Below are positions 33,999 through 44,043 of a stretch of DNA of 64,000 bases, one piece after another. A program made the position numbers and the translations under genes. Position 1 is the stretch's first letter. The number at the start of each line of letters is the position of its first letter. The stretch is from Arthrobacter sp. NicSoilC5. Its GTDB lineage: Bacteria; Actinomycetota; Actinomycetes; Actinomycetales; Micrococcaceae. The stretch lies in the NCBI RefSeq assembly GCF_019977395.1, contig NZ_AP024660.1, positions 1,922,001 to 1,986,000 on the forward strand, written 5' to 3'. The notes beneath the pieces were generated by a model. The model saw nothing but the letters and a program-made list of their open reading frames with translations. It was not told the DNA's origin and made no database searches.

Positions 33999-35483
33999 TT
34001 AGGTGCGCATCAACCGCCCACGCAGCAGCTGTGTCGATTTCTCGGCTTTCAGATTTGCTAGCACCTTCTCATCGGATTTCTTCGAAAGCCCATATTCATT
34101 CAAAGCACCACTCTTAGCCGCGATATCAGCTATTCCTACGGCGCATAACCAAAGAAGACCGCAGAGACCGGTCACAGTTGAAACGAAGGGCACAGTAACA
34201 CTTAGAACGGCGACGGCAACTAACGAAGCAACTAGCGAACGTCGTAGTCGCTCTCTAGTGGAGAGTAGACGCAACGAGAGAATAAAAAAACCGCTCACAA
34301 AACAAATAAGACCCAAGTATCCGGATTTCAAAATGATGTTATTGTAGGCATTATGGGTCAAGTTTTTCACTTGGTGAATTGCGGAGTCATTGAATGAAAC
34401 AGACGACCCGGGACCGGTTCCAATCAAAACCACAAGCGGGTCCTGGTTGTAGATTCGATCCAACGTATCCGCCTCTACGACGCGGTATTGCACCGAAGAT
34501 TGCCCAAGTCTCTCAGCGACATTGAACCGCGCCGTTGTATCTGCATTGGCAAGACCCGTAGTCTGCTGGCCGCCCAAGGCGGCAATAGCGCCAGCAATCA
34601 AAGCAACGGTAACCAAAGTCCGCTTTAGCGACGTTAACGCTCTCCAGTTTAGAAGGAGTGCAATCAACGCGCCCGCAGCCGCCGCAATCACAATGCTCAG
34701 CGTCTGGCTAGCCAGTATCTCACCCACAAGCAAAAGATAGGACAAGAGTCGACTTCCAAGGGCCAATGGAGCCGAGCCCGCTACCAACAGGACAATGACA
34801 ATAGGAATCAGAATCTCGCCACCGGGCCTTACGTCGCCGGCACCTCCTGCAGATACATTCACAAGCAAGTAGCTGCCAGGGGAAATTAACTTCAGCCGAG
34901 TGAGTACCAACGCTAGTATTGCAACAGCCGAGGCCGCGTATGCAGCATAGACACCAACTCGCAGTAAGAAACCAATTCCTTCACGTGTAGCAAGAACCCA
35001 CATTGGAATTAAAACAAAAAAAGCGGACAATACTCGCAAATCGACCAGCGGCGACCCGAAAATGACACTTCCTATTTGCGGCATTAAAGTTCTGACGAGC
35101 ATCCAAGTCGGCCAGAGTAAGATCGGCAGCCACATAGACAATGTGGCAGGCAGTGGTCTAAGGCTTTTGTTGCGAATAAAACAAGACGCAAAAATGCTCA
35201 AAATAATTAGTACATCAATTTCGGTAACCGTCACGCCCCCCAGAGATGTCTCAAACAGTCGCGTCCCGGGACGGATGATTAAAACAAGCGTGATGGAGAC
35301 GACGGCAGTTGTTTTTGGAAAGAGTACCGATACCAAAAGTACAGCACAAGCAAGGGGCGCGATCGGAAGCGCTCCGGGTGACAAAGTAAGAACAAGGGTC
35401 GCTGCCGCCGCAATGACTATCAGTGTCGCATATGACACAGAAAACTTCGGTGCCATCGCACGAGGCTTCTTAGGAGGTATCAA
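33999..35483 (-). CDS. Wzy-like O-antigen ligase/polymerase membrane protein
   Basis: 494 residues with about eleven membrane helices. The large loop after the middle helices, around NVAERLGQSSVQYRV, ending near a GTGPGSSVSFND segment and HNAYNNIILKSGYLGL, is the arrangement of the O-antigen ligase (Wzy/WaaL) family; HNAYNN resembles the conserved HN-x-Y motif. In a Wzx/Wzy system it joins repeat units outside the membrane. The start is uncertain (TTG 35483 or ATG 35456). The C-terminal tail has a run of Lys/Glu residues. It follows the Wzz/BY-kinase on the same strand. Confidence 0.8.
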   Translation of the reverse strand: MIPPKKPRAMAPKFSVSYATLIVIAAAATLVLTLSPGALPIAPLACAVLLVSVLFPKTTAVVSITLVLIIRPGTRLFETSLGGVTVTEIDVLIILSIFASCFIRNKSLRPLPATLSMWLPILLWPTWMLVRTLMPQIGSVIFGSPLVDLRVLSAFFVLIPMWVLATREGIGFLLRVGVYAAYAASAVAILALVLTRLKLISPGSYLLVNVSAGGAGDVRPGGEILIPIVIVLLVAGSAPLALGSRLLSYLLLVGEILASQTLSIVIAAAAGALIALLLNWRALTSLKRTLVTVALIAGAIAALGGQQTTGLANADTTARFNVAERLGQSSVQYRVVEADTLDRIYNQDPLVVLIGTGPGSSVSFNDSAIHQVKNLTHNAYNNIILKSGYLGLICFVSGFFILSLRLLSTRERLRRSLVASLVAVAVLSVTVPFVSTVTGLCGLLWLCAVGIADIAAKSGALNEYGLSKKSDEKVLANLKAEKSTQLLRGRLMRT

Positions 35484-35628
35484 GTCTCTAAATTCCTTAG
35501 GCGCAGTTATGAGTTAGTAGCAAAGAATGCCAGCATCTTGCAACATCTTTGCCTGGAGAGACCACAGAACATTAATTGCTTTATAATTTGCACTTCTCAA
35601 AACTGTCCTGGCAGGGAAGGAATCGGTA

Positions 35629-37200
35629 TCACGGGTAATCTGTATTTTGATCTAATCTCGCCGCTGCTGGAAATCGACTTTTGCGATTCGTCTCATCATA
35701 ATTAGCCCAAGCATTCAAATCGGCATCGGATCGAGATTTTTCACCTCTCTTCTTGGGAAGCGCAGGGTTTGAAGATGCGTCATCTTTCGAGTAGTAAGTG
35801 TAGGAATAGGAATCAGGGCCTTTTCCAGGCAGTCGATTTAACACCAGACCCAAAACGTTAGCACCGACTAGGTCGAGTGATTTGAGGGATTTCTGAAGGT
35901 CTTGTCGCCTTATTCGCTGCGAGCCAACCACGACTGCGACCCCACCCACATGTTGAGCAAGGACGGCAGCATCGGTCACCGGAAGGAGCGGAGGGGCGTC
36001 GATGATGACGGTATCGAATGCGTCCTCAAGGCCTTGAATGAGCCGTCGCATCTCTTCTGATCCCAGAAGTTCGCTGGGATTGGGAGGGATGCGTCCCGAC
36101 GTCAATACGTAGAGATTGTCTGTACCCCACGAATGCAGAAGTTCATTCACGTCTGCCATGCCGACAAGAGCAGTCGTCAAACCGGCTGTTGCATCGAGGC
36201 CAAGATACTCGCCGACCATCGGCCGACGAAGGTCCGCATCGATCAGACACACCGAGTGGCCGGCCTGCGCCAATGCGATTGCCAAGTTTATTGCCGTCGT
36301 GCTCTTTCCCTCCCCCGGAAGAGATGAACTGACCAAGACAGTCTTGGCATGACCGGTGATATTGGCGAACTGCAAGTTTGTCCGAAGCTGGCGATACGAC
36401 TCAGCTCGACGGCTGTGTGGAGGCGACTGAGTAAGTAGCGGCCTTCTCGTTGCGTCCGGATCGAAAGCAATTCCGCCGAGAATTGGCAGCGTAGTTATCT
36501 CCAGGACATCAGATTCACCACGCACCTTTGTGTCAAGGGCCTTCCGGCCGAGCGCTAGGGCCAAGCCACATACTAAGCCCATGCAAGATCCTAGAATCAG
36601 GTTTAACTTGGTATTTGGACTAGTTGGGTTTCCTGGAGGTGTGGCAGGCGTGATGACGGATAGCTTTACAGGTGACGCACCGCCTAATTTTGGCCTCTCT
36701 AGGTCATCAACAACCTTGATCAGACTGCTTGCTATAGCCTGCGCAACAGCGGCGGCTTGCACCGGTGAGTTGTCGAGAACCGAAATATTAATGACGACAG
36801 TATCTAAGTCAGTGCTTGCCTTCACCTGCTTCGCAAGTTGTTCGGCTGTAATCTCAAGTCCCAGTGAGTCGATGACTGGTTGAAGGACGACCGGCGTTGT
36901 AGCTGTCTTGACATAGGACTGGACGCGTCCTTGGCTGAATGTATTTCCTTGCTGTAGCTCTGTCACAGTTCCCGAACTCTGAATTGCCACGAACAGTTCT
37001 GTCTGAGCCGAGTAAGTCGGTTTGCTGAGGATCGAGAGAGCACCGCCTCCCAACAGACCAGCCAGCGTGACGGCTACAATCAGAGCCCAGCTACGTCGGA
37101 CAACGTGCAAGTAGTCTTTCAGGTCCAAGCTGGGTCCCCCCGTGTTATTCTCGCCGTCGCCGGTCGACGTCGAGTGATTCAAGTTATGCAGTCCACGCAA
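35629..37200 (-). CDS. Wzz-domain tyrosine autokinase (BY-kinase), copy 1
   Basis: 523 residues in one chain. The N-terminal Wzz part has two membrane helices around residues 35-55 and 205-225, with an extracellular section between. The kinase part has Walker A SSLPGEGKSTTAINLA, A' VCLIDADLRRPMVGEY and Walker B VIIDAPPLLPVTDA. A Tyr-rich stretch, SYSYTYYSKDD, near residue 455 is the likely autophosphorylation cluster, though about 60 more residues follow. It probably sets chain length and assembly of the polymer. The start may be TTG 37200. No cognate phosphatase is visible. It begins after an 800-base gap. Confidence 0.92.
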   Translation of the reverse strand: MRGLHNLNHSTSTGDGENNTGGPSLDLKDYLHVVRRSWALIVAVTLAGLLGGGALSILSKPTYSAQTELFVAIQSSGTVTELQQGNTFSQGRVQSYVKTATTPVVLQPVIDSLGLEITAEQLAKQVKASTDLDTVVINISVLDNSPVQAAAVAQAIASSLIKVVDDLERPKLGGASPVKLSVITPATPPGNPTSPNTKLNLILGSCMGLVCGLALALGRKALDTKVRGESDVLEITTLPILGGIAFDPDATRRPLLTQSPPHSRRAESYRQLRTNLQFANITGHAKTVLVSSSLPGEGKSTTAINLAIALAQAGHSVCLIDADLRRPMVGEYLGLDATAGLTTALVGMADVNELLHSWGTDNLYVLTSGRIPPNPSELLGSEEMRRLIQGLEDAFDTVIIDAPPLLPVTDAAVLAQHVGGVAVVVGSQRIRRQDLQKSLKSLDLVGANVLGLVLNRLPGKGPDSYSYTYYSKDDASSNPALPKKRGEKSRSDADLNAWANYDETNRKSRFPAAARLDQNTDYP

Positions 37201-37995
37201 TTCTACCTATCTATCCCTCCATCGCTGCGCCATGTCGGCAACCCGAACCGTCGACATCGGCCGGGATGATCTCATTAGGTCACTAGTCCTTCTACGTCGG
37301 TGTCGCAGGGCCACGCGCGGGGAATCACCGGACTGATGATCTGGCCCTCGGCACGATGGCGGCTTTGCCCATGAAAATTCGTTGCAATCCCGCTGTTCGG
37401 CAGGCATCTACAAGGCGTCGAACAAACAAAATGCCAAGCCAGCCATGCCGCGCGGTCGAAGTAGGCCGCCAAACACTAGTGGCTGACGGCACACAATCGC
37501 CGCCAGCCCCAAGGCCGTCCGCTCAAGACGCGCTAGAAGGGATAGGAGCCGAGCCTGGGACCGAATTCTGCAGAATCTTTGTCTGCAAGACATAGAGAAC
37601 AGAGTTTGCTGCCTCGCGTCGCAGCTGGAGCGAGTTTCGCATGGCACTTCCTGCAAACAGCTTCCGGATGAGCTTTTGAGTCACTCTTGGGTTTTTCCAC
37701 GTAGGATATCTGGGCGGCCCTCAGTATCTTGGTCCGAAGCGCAACGATGATTCTCATACGCCGAACCTAGCGGCCTTCAAGAACTCTCTGAAGAGTAGCC
37801 GGTACCTACTTCTTAGCTTATGTACTACCTGCTACTAAGATGGCTCACCTTTGGATACTCGCTCTCTGCGCAAGGCCGCCCACGACTGGCATACCCAGAC
37901 GGCAAATGCGGATAATCGGGCAACAACTAAAAGTGTGGCATGAATTTCGATGACCAGAATCTGATGATATCTCCGCCTGATGCGCAGATGTAGAA
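37201..37995. other. 800-base gap between the two halves of the polysaccharide locus
   Basis: No confident gene. The minus strand between 37533 and 37757 holds a weak zinc-ribbon candidate (listed separately). The region probably holds the promoter for the Wzz/BY-kinase and polymerase genes. No insertion-sequence ends or terminal repeats were recognised. Confidence 0.35.
37533..37757 (-). CDS. possible zinc-ribbon-like 74-residue protein
   Basis: Contains two CxxC pairs 14 residues apart (CRKCHAKLAP and LCSLCLADKD), the spacing of a small zinc ribbon. The start has no good ribosome binding site and the rest is unremarkable. Alternatively it is chance frame in non-coding DNA. Confidence 0.25.
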   Translation of the reverse strand: MRIIVALRTKILRAAQISYVEKPKSDSKAHPEAVCRKCHAKLAPAATRGSKLCSLCLADKDSAEFGPRLGSYPF

Positions 37996-39255
37996 TTACC
38001 GATCTGCAAACAGTAATTTTGCCCGCGCCGGGGTCAGAATGAAGAAATGCCAAAGAGGAACTCGGGCAAGATGCTTGCGGGCTAGAACAAGGAGAGCGAT
38101 CAGACTTAGGCAATTCCCGAAGAAGTTCGCAGCAGCAGCAGCAAATATTCCATATACTGGGAACAAAAGAAGAACGGCGCCGGCAGTAGTTATAAGAGCG
38201 ATAGCCTCTCCAATAAATGGCGCACCGGGGCGGCCAGCACCAACTAAGCAGAAAGTCAGTACAATGACACCCGACAGGGGAATTTGGGCCCCAGCAAGCA
38301 TGACCATCAAGGGCACAGCTGAATTGAACGCTGGTCCGAGTACCAGCGGAACTACCCAGCCCAAATTTAGACTCAGGACTACAGCCCCTCCAAATGTGAG
38401 CAACTGAACCAGTGCAACCGTTCGGGCGATCCCCTCGTTGTCGCCGGTTGCCACCTTATTTCGAGCGGGGATACCCACCGCAGTAGGAATAGCGTTGAGG
38501 ACTGAAGCTACGGTCGTAGCTACCGCGTAATAGCCTAAATCTGTTTTGGCTGCCATCGCGGTAAGGAGAAGTAGATCAACGCGCTGATTTAGCAGCCCTA
38601 GAGCCCCTGTCGTCCATCCTCGTAATCCGAAAGACACAGCTTCCCTGACGTTTCCGAAGTCTAGCTGTCCTTTAGGTCTTATAGCTTTACCTAAGAGGGG
38701 CAGCAGCAGACCGACTAAGCTACTTAAAATCAACAGAGTGCCGACCGTCAGGGCGTTTGCGGAAAAAAATGACATGATCAGCAAGCCACAAATAGTCAGA
38801 GCCTGCGGGAGTATCTTCGTAATTGCCACATAGCTCCACTTGGATAGACCCATGCAAATGGCTACAAGGCAATAACCAAATATAAACAGTGGGGTGGAGG
38901 AAGCATACAAAGCGAGAAGCCACCACGCATCCGTCTCGGGACGCGCAAGAAATTGCACCAAGAGAATATACGGCCATATCGCAACGCACCCGATCGCAGT
39001 GCTGAGAACTAGAGCGAGCTTGGCCGCTTTACCTCCGTTGCCGTCCCTAGCAGCGCGCCGAGCAAAATAGTCTGGGAGACCAAGGCACAAGAGCATCGAC
39101 AGTACCGTCCCAGGCACAATCGCTGTGGCCAGCTCTCCCCTTCCTTCTGGACCGAGAATGCGAGCTTGGATGGCAGCTGAAAACACACCTAGCCCCATGG
39201 CAAAGATGTTCGTGACTGTCAGCATACTGCTCGGTCGGCGCAGGAGCGCAAGCAT
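37996..39255 (-). CDS. Wzx-type polysaccharide repeat-unit flippase
   Basis: 419 residues with about twelve to fourteen membrane helices, a MOP-family topology. The opening LRRPSSMLTVTNIFAMGLGV, with GPEGRGELATAIVPGT shortly after, is typical of Wzx/MATE-like lipid-linked sugar flippases, as is the later PLVLGPAFNSAVPLMVML. It turns undecaprenyl-linked repeat units across the membrane. ATG 39255 (TTG 39258 adjoins it) follows TAGGAGAC. It lies between the WecG-like gene and the 800-base gap. Codon use is A/T-richer than in the flanking chromosome. Confidence 0.85.
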   Translation of the reverse strand: MLALLRRPSSMLTVTNIFAMGLGVFSAAIQARILGPEGRGELATAIVPGTVLSMLLCLGLPDYFARRAARDGNGGKAAKLALVLSTAIGCVAIWPYILLVQFLARPETDAWWLLALYASSTPLFIFGYCLVAICMGLSKWSYVAITKILPQALTICGLLIMSFFSANALTVGTLLILSSLVGLLLPLLGKAIRPKGQLDFGNVREAVSFGLRGWTTGALGLLNQRVDLLLLTAMAAKTDLGYYAVATTVASVLNAIPTAVGIPARNKVATGDNEGIARTVALVQLLTFGGAVVLSLNLGWVVPLVLGPAFNSAVPLMVMLAGAQIPLSGVIVLTFCLVGAGRPGAPFIGEAIALITTAGAVLLLFPVYGIFAAAAANFFGNCLSLIALLVLARKHLARVPLWHFFILTPARAKLLFADR

Positions 39256-39503
39256 CAACGAAGTCTCCTAGCACGAGCAAAAATATTGAGAACAAAGGAA
39301 GCCGCAAGAGCCGCATACGCCGTGCAAGAGTGCAATCCAAGGCCTACTTCATTCATATATCTTGAAAAAATAATTTCACGCAATTGTTGGCAAAACAAAG
39401 ATAGCGGAAGTGCTTATAGGCCACTGGAGACTAGCACCCCTGGCCGGTTGCTATCTAACCGCAACCTCTGAAAGATTTCGGCTAGAAAAAGATGTTCCGC
39501 CAA

Positions 39504-40217
39504 TTATAGTCTCTTCTTTGAAGAGATACGCGAAGCTAAAGCTTCAAAAAGCAAAGTCGGCATCACTGAAGCGGCTTGAGCTATTCGGGGAACGAAACGT
39601 TTGGGATCCTGGAGTGTCCTCTGGAGCCATTCAAGGCCTAACGATTGAAATATACCGGGAGGAGGTTTTCGGAGCCCAACCGCAGTTTCTATGGAGCCAC
39701 CCACTCCGATGACCGTCACCTCCGCAGCGTCTGCAATTCTCCGCCCCCAGAGCTCTTGCTTCGGGCTTCCCAAGGCAATGAAAACGAGAGAAACGGAATG
39801 CCTTCGGATACTTTCTATGACACTCGCCAATCTTTCCTCATCGATTGTGGTGGCAAACTCTCCACCGAAACAAATCCATCCTGGTTTTGCCTCGTGGACC
39901 CTATCCAGCGATTCTTGAGAAGAACCTAAAATCGCAATTTTATGTATGGTCGGTTTACTAAAGTGCCACTGCACTATCGAACGCCCAGTTACCAGCGGAA
40001 GATTTCTCCCTGCAAGCTTCAGACAAACATTTAACCAGCGGCCATCAATAGTGACCGCATCAGCTTCCCTGACAGCAGCTGCGAAAGCAGGACTCCGGCG
40101 TGCAAGCCACAACTGCCACGGTGCCAACGTAATAACCTGGCGTGATCCCGGCCTAATAGCCGATGTCAACGATCGTTCGTCCGCCACGTTTTCCACAAGC
40201 GACAAGAGAGACTTCAC
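39504..40217 (-). CDS. WecG/TagA/CpsF-family glycosyltransferase
   Basis: 237 residues, GTG start overlapping the upstream stop by four bases (GTGA). The order of blocks is that of GT26: AVTIDGRWLNVCLKL with its Asp, GRSIVQWHF, the helix LGSPKQELWGRRIAD and the closing GLEWLQRTLQDPKR with its Arg. Family members add a sugar to a lipid-linked acceptor (ManNAcA in WecG, ManNAc in TagA). Its donor cannot be told from sequence. Its position near the end of the glycosyltransferase run fits an early or late extension step. Confidence 0.9.
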   Translation of the reverse strand: MKSLLSLVENVADERSLTSAIRPGSRQVITLAPWQLWLARRSPAFAAAVREADAVTIDGRWLNVCLKLAGRNLPLVTGRSIVQWHFSKPTIHKIAILGSSQESLDRVHEAKPGWICFGGEFATTIDEERLASVIESIRRHSVSLVFIALGSPKQELWGRRIADAAEVTVIGVGGSIETAVGLRKPPPGIFQSLGLEWLQRTLQDPKRFVPRIAQAASVMPTLLFEALASRISSKKRL

Positions 40218-41320
40218 GACCCTTGAACCACTCTTTCGTAGATTTCGGAGATGCGAAGACTCGTTGCTTCCCAGGAGTATTGTTGAACAGCTCGCTCGTG
40301 CGCGGAATTCTGAAGTTCCTTGAGCTCATCCGAGAGGGCGAGCTCATCAAGGCGGAGGCGGAGATCTTCGACGTTGCCCCAGCGGAAAGGCTCCGTGATG
40401 CCTCCGCTGATCTCGGGGAGAGCCCCAGAATCCGACACCAGTGGCACGCAGTAATTAGCCATCCCCTCGACAAGTGCCCTCGAAAACTGCTCGCTCCAGC
40501 CCTCAAGCTCGTGGGACGGGACGCAGATAACGTCTGAGCGGCGCATGATTGCGGCAGCCTCATCTATCGAAACAGCCCCTGTGAAAGTAATCCTGCCTGC
40601 CAAGCTTGGGAGTTCAGCGACCCGGGCCCTCAAACCGCTTTCTAAGGGACCGGTCCCAACAAGCGTAAGGTTCACATGACGCTGGCATTTGGCAACCGCC
40701 GCAACAAGGTCCTGCACACCCTTACGCTCAATAAGCCGACCAACGCACACGACTTCCAGAATATCTGCAGGAGAAGAATCGACACGCGGTTCCTTTGGAA
40801 CCGCCACCCCATTGCCCACAACCGTAATGGGGCGGCGAAAATTCTTTTGTCGAAGTACCTCAGCGGCTTGCGCAGACGGAACATACGCCTCGGCGCTCAC
40901 ACGGAAAACGTAGCTTTGAAATGCGGAAAAGGGGAATGGATATCTTTTGTACTCATTTTGGCTCGATCTAAAGATCACTCTTGCCCTCGATCGAGCCAGG
41001 CTTCTGCCGATAAGGATAGACATCGCTGCAAGGCTGTACGGCTCTTCATGAATATCAATTACATCGGCACGAAATTTCAGCATAGACGCTGCAATCCGAA
41101 ATGGATTGTAAAAAAAGAACGGATTGCGACGCAGCCCGTAAAGGCCAATGGGCGTCACCTTAATAGAGTCATTACGACGCAAGGCAACTGTAGCAGTTGG
41201 CAGTTCCCGAAAGACCTTGGGCACCAAGAGGTGGACGTCGTGTCCCAGAGCCGCGAGTTCTTCATCTCTGCGCTGGTAAGCGGGCACACCTCCCCCATGG
41301 AAAATCCTAAGTACTTTCAT
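40214..41320 (-). CDS. family 4 glycosyltransferase
   Basis: 368 residues. The N-terminal donor-side region starts VLRIFHGGGVPAYQRRDEEL, and the C-terminal half has the sugar-nucleotide part VVGNGVAVPKEPR, VVCVGRLIERKGVQDLVAAV and the GT4 region SHELEGWSEQFSRALVEGMA. Catalysis is retaining, with GT-B fold. It overlaps the preceding GT2 gene by 14 bases and the following WecG-like gene by four, so all are one transcript. Linkage and donor are unknown. Confidence 0.88.
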   Translation of the reverse strand: MKVLRIFHGGGVPAYQRRDEELAALGHDVHLLVPKVFRELPTATVALRRNDSIKVTPIGLYGLRRNPFFFYNPFRIAASMLKFRADVIDIHEEPYSLAAMSILIGRSLARSRARVIFRSSQNEYKRYPFPFSAFQSYVFRVSAEAYVPSAQAAEVLRQKNFRRPITVVGNGVAVPKEPRVDSSPADILEVVCVGRLIERKGVQDLVAAVAKCQRHVNLTLVGTGPLESGLRARVAELPSLAGRITFTGAVSIDEAAAIMRRSDVICVPSHELEGWSEQFSRALVEGMANYCVPLVSDSGALPEISGGITEPFRWGNVEDLRLRLDELALSDELKELQNSAHERAVQQYSWEATSLRISEIYERVVQGS

Positions 41321-42146
41321 CGCTTCTCCTTATGCCTTCGAAATACTGTCTCAAGCTAAGCCGGCGATCACCGAATCTCGGGTCGATTGAAATCTTCGAC
41401 AGATTGGTTAGCACCGCGATCAGACCCTCGAGATAAGTAAAGTGCTTGAACATGTAACGTGTATGCCCCACCATTCGCTCAACAGAGCGCCATCGATCCG
41501 TCACTCCTAAAGAACTCGCACCGCCAGGCGTCTCCACCACTACGTCGCGGCTCACGGCAGTGCGTCCACCCGAGTCTTTCAGCCGCCTGTGCAGGTCCAT
41601 CTCTTCACAAAACATGAAGAAGTCGCTATCGAAGCCGCCGAGAGCTTCAAACTTGGACGCCGTGAGAGCCATACAACACCCGCTTATGGTCTCGGCAAAG
41701 ATCAACGTTCCGTCTTCTGAATATCCACGATCTCTACGCCGCCATGGTGGCCTAATCGTCCGACCCCACGTCATTTTCTCGCGACCATCAGGACCAACAA
41801 CCCGAGGGCCCACGCAGTCCAAATCCCCGGCTTCCGCTATCGACACTAGGGTCAGGAGTTGCTCAAAACTCACCGACACGTCAGGATTCACAAATGCCAG
41901 CCATCGACCAGTTGCAGCCGCTGCACCTAAATTCGAACCTCTGCCGTAACCAATATTCTTTTCACTGACTACAACAGTGGCCCCAGCCTCCCTCGCGACT
42001 TGGACAGTGGTTTCAGTATCAGCCGATCCGGAATCCACGATTATGATCTCACAATCAGGATGATGACTAAGATCTAACCTCTGGACAAAATCACTCAGAA
42101 TATGACTCGAATTGTAGGTGACAGTCACGAGCGAAAGTCTCATCAC
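41307..42146 (-). CDS. family 2 glycosyltransferase
   Basis: 279 residues, GT-A fold, inverting. It has SLVTVTYNSSHILSDFV, IIIVDSGSADTETTV, a DxD-like FVNPDVSVSFE and FFMFCEEMDLHRRLKDSGGR. These features are typical of rhamnosyl- or galactofuranosyl-like GT2 enzymes of polysaccharide loci. It overlaps the upstream GT4 gene by four bases and the downstream one by 14. Donor not assignable. Confidence 0.9.
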   Translation of the reverse strand: MMRLSLVTVTYNSSHILSDFVQRLDLSHHPDCEIIIVDSGSADTETTVQVAREAGATVVVSEKNIGYGRGSNLGAAAATGRWLAFVNPDVSVSFEQLLTLVSIAEAGDLDCVGPRVVGPDGREKMTWGRTIRPPWRRRDRGYSEDGTLIFAETISGCCMALTASKFEALGGFDSDFFMFCEEMDLHRRLKDSGGRTAVSRDVVVETPGGASSLGVTDRWRSVERMVGHTRYMFKHFTYLEGLIAVLTNLSKISIDPRFGDRRLSLRQYFEGIRRSDEST

Positions 42147-43159
42147 TCGATCCCGCCCAGAACTGCATTAGCGACGGCGGTCCAGTCAGTTAAACCTACA
42201 TTCGCAAGATTCCAGGAAGAAATTTGATGGCGAAACTCCTGATCTTCCACGAGTCGTCTAATACTCTGCGCAATAGATGAAACCGAATACGGATCAAAAG
42301 TACTGGGAACTCGAGAACTTCCGTAAACAAATCCAAGGTTTCCCAGCGCGCTAACGACGGTGGGTGCGCCCGCAGCGGCTAGATCCAGGGCAGGTATGCA
42401 AAGTCCCTCGTCAAAAGATGGCTGAACGTAGCCCGAGCATCCAGCAAGAAGGGATTCATACGCATAATCGTCCAAACCCGACACTACCTGAACCGACTCG
42501 TCCAAACCTAGCCTCTTGATGGTGTCCCGTATTTCAGGACTAGCCGCTCCAGGGCGCCCACAGAGGACCATGCGCCACCCGCTCACACCAGCCTCACGCC
42601 AAGCCTCCACAAGTCTTGCAAGATTCTTGTGGGGTTCCTGCGCAGCGACACACAGTAAGTACCGATCGTCTGGGGCGGGTGTCCACTTGATCGGATGAAT
42701 GGCCTGAATTGGCAACGGCAAGACGGAGGTCGACAGTCCAGCCTCCGCAAGCTCGTTTGCCGTGTACTCCGATATTGCGACGATCTCGCGACACCTGACT
42801 GCGTACTTCGTCGTCAAATCTCGTATCAAATGCTTCGAGTAGAACTGAGGAACCCGCAAAAAACCGATGTCCATAAAGACAGGGATGGATCGAACAGCAG
42901 AAATGAACGGCACTGTTTGTCTCGGAATAATGATGCGGTCTGCCCTATGGCGTAGAGCGGCAAGGGGGAGACTGAGGTGCATAAAGCCCTTAGAGGGCAA
43001 AATGATATCGATTTCGTCATGCGCTCTATCGCCAGCAATGACGAGATCTAGCTTGCCATCTTGTGCCAGTCGTCGAAAGCCCTCAACCAAGCCCAAAGTG
43101 ATATCACGCACGCCCGACGGCTTCGAAGTCAGAAGTCGTCCATCAAAAATTAGCTTCAT
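42143..43159 (-). CDS. family 4 glycosyltransferase
   Basis: 338 residues. The N-terminal FDGRLLTSKPSGVRDITLGL and C-terminal YLLCVAAQEPHKNLARLVEA, LVLCGRPG-type segment and EX7E-like FDEGLCIPALDLAAAGAP fit GT4 enzymes, GT-B fold. It overlaps its neighbours by four bases on both sides (ATGA). Codon use is A/T-richer than the chromosome at either end of the window. Donor and acceptor unknown. Confidence 0.88.
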   Translation of the reverse strand: MKLIFDGRLLTSKPSGVRDITLGLVEGFRRLAQDGKLDLVIAGDRAHDEIDIILPSKGFMHLSLPLAALRHRADRIIIPRQTVPFISAVRSIPVFMDIGFLRVPQFYSKHLIRDLTTKYAVRCREIVAISEYTANELAEAGLSTSVLPLPIQAIHPIKWTPAPDDRYLLCVAAQEPHKNLARLVEAWREAGVSGWRMVLCGRPGAASPEIRDTIKRLGLDESVQVVSGLDDYAYESLLAGCSGYVQPSFDEGLCIPALDLAAAGAPTVVSALGNLGFVYGSSRVPSTFDPYSVSSIAQSIRRLVEDQEFRHQISSWNLANVGLTDWTAVANAVLGGIE

Positions 43160-43965
43160 TTGAGAGCCCCAACTTTCGGCCGTCTAATGCTCGCAAGCTT
43201 CTCCACAGCCTCGGCTATGGTGACCGCAACATTTCCCGGAACTCCAAGCCACTTCCGAGAATAGATTCTTCGACTCTGATCGCTGTACTTTTTCAATAAT
43301 TGAGACGGCTCTTTACCATGACCCTGGTCATGAATTGCCTTCGCACCGGAGACCGTTGCGACTCGAAGGTCCGCCTCCCATGCCTTGCGGCATATGTCCA
43401 CATCTTCAAAGTAGAGAAAGTACTCAGACGAAAATCCTCCGATTTTTTCGAATGCGCTCCTTCTCCACAGCATAACTGCCCCGCAAACCCAACCCACATT
43501 CAATATTTCATTGTCAGCAGGTATCTGCTCTCTTACCACTCGTGAAGCGATGGTCCAGGGCGTAGGCAAGGCCCGCGCAGACGAAACAGGCCGCCCGTCG
43601 CTGGTGACAAGCTGAGGGCCGACGCACGCTAGTCGACTGTCCGAGGCCAAAGCAGCCTCCAGGACCGGCAGTGTGTCGGGTCCTAGCTGCACATCGGGAT
43701 TGACGATTAAAAGAAATTCGTTTCCACTGTCGAAACTCTTGATGCCTTGATTCATTGCTGCGCCAAATCCGATGTTTTCATCATTGGCAATAACCCTGAG
43801 GGGTCCGCCCCACTGCAAACCCTCGGCCACTGCAGGCGACCCATCCGAGGAAGCGTTGTCTACGATGACGACTGACCCGTTAAGGTGCATTCCAGAAAGG
43901 CTGGATGCGAGCCTCGGAAGGTATTGGCTCGAGTTATATGAAACGACTACGACATCAAGGCCCAT
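43156..43965 (-). CDS. family 2 glycosyltransferase
   Basis: About 269 residues from ATG 43965, preceded by GGAAAGATTAAC; ATG 44019 and 43998 are longer options. VVVVSYNSSQYLPRLASSLS, VIVDNASSDGSPAVAEG, the acidic LLIVNPDVQLGPDT and FLYFEDVDICRKAWEADL are the GT2 marks of rhamnosyltransferase-like enzymes. It overlaps the next GT4 by four bases. A similar enzyme lies two genes downstream; the two are distinct in sequence. Confidence 0.9.
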   Translation of the reverse strand: MGLDVVVVSYNSSQYLPRLASSLSGMHLNGSVVIVDNASSDGSPAVAEGLQWGGPLRVIANDENIGFGAAMNQGIKSFDSGNEFLLIVNPDVQLGPDTLPVLEAALASDSRLACVGPQLVTSDGRPVSSARALPTPWTIASRVVREQIPADNEILNVGWVCGAVMLWRRSAFEKIGGFSSEYFLYFEDVDICRKAWEADLRVATVSGAKAIHDQGHGKEPSQLLKKYSDQSRRIYSRKWLGVPGNVAVTIAEAVEKLASIRRPKVGALK

Positions 43966-44043
43966 GTTAATCTTTCCAAAATCGATGTTTCCGATCATAA
44001 AAGCGCTGCAATGATCCAATCTCCTGAGAGATATTACTGCTAG

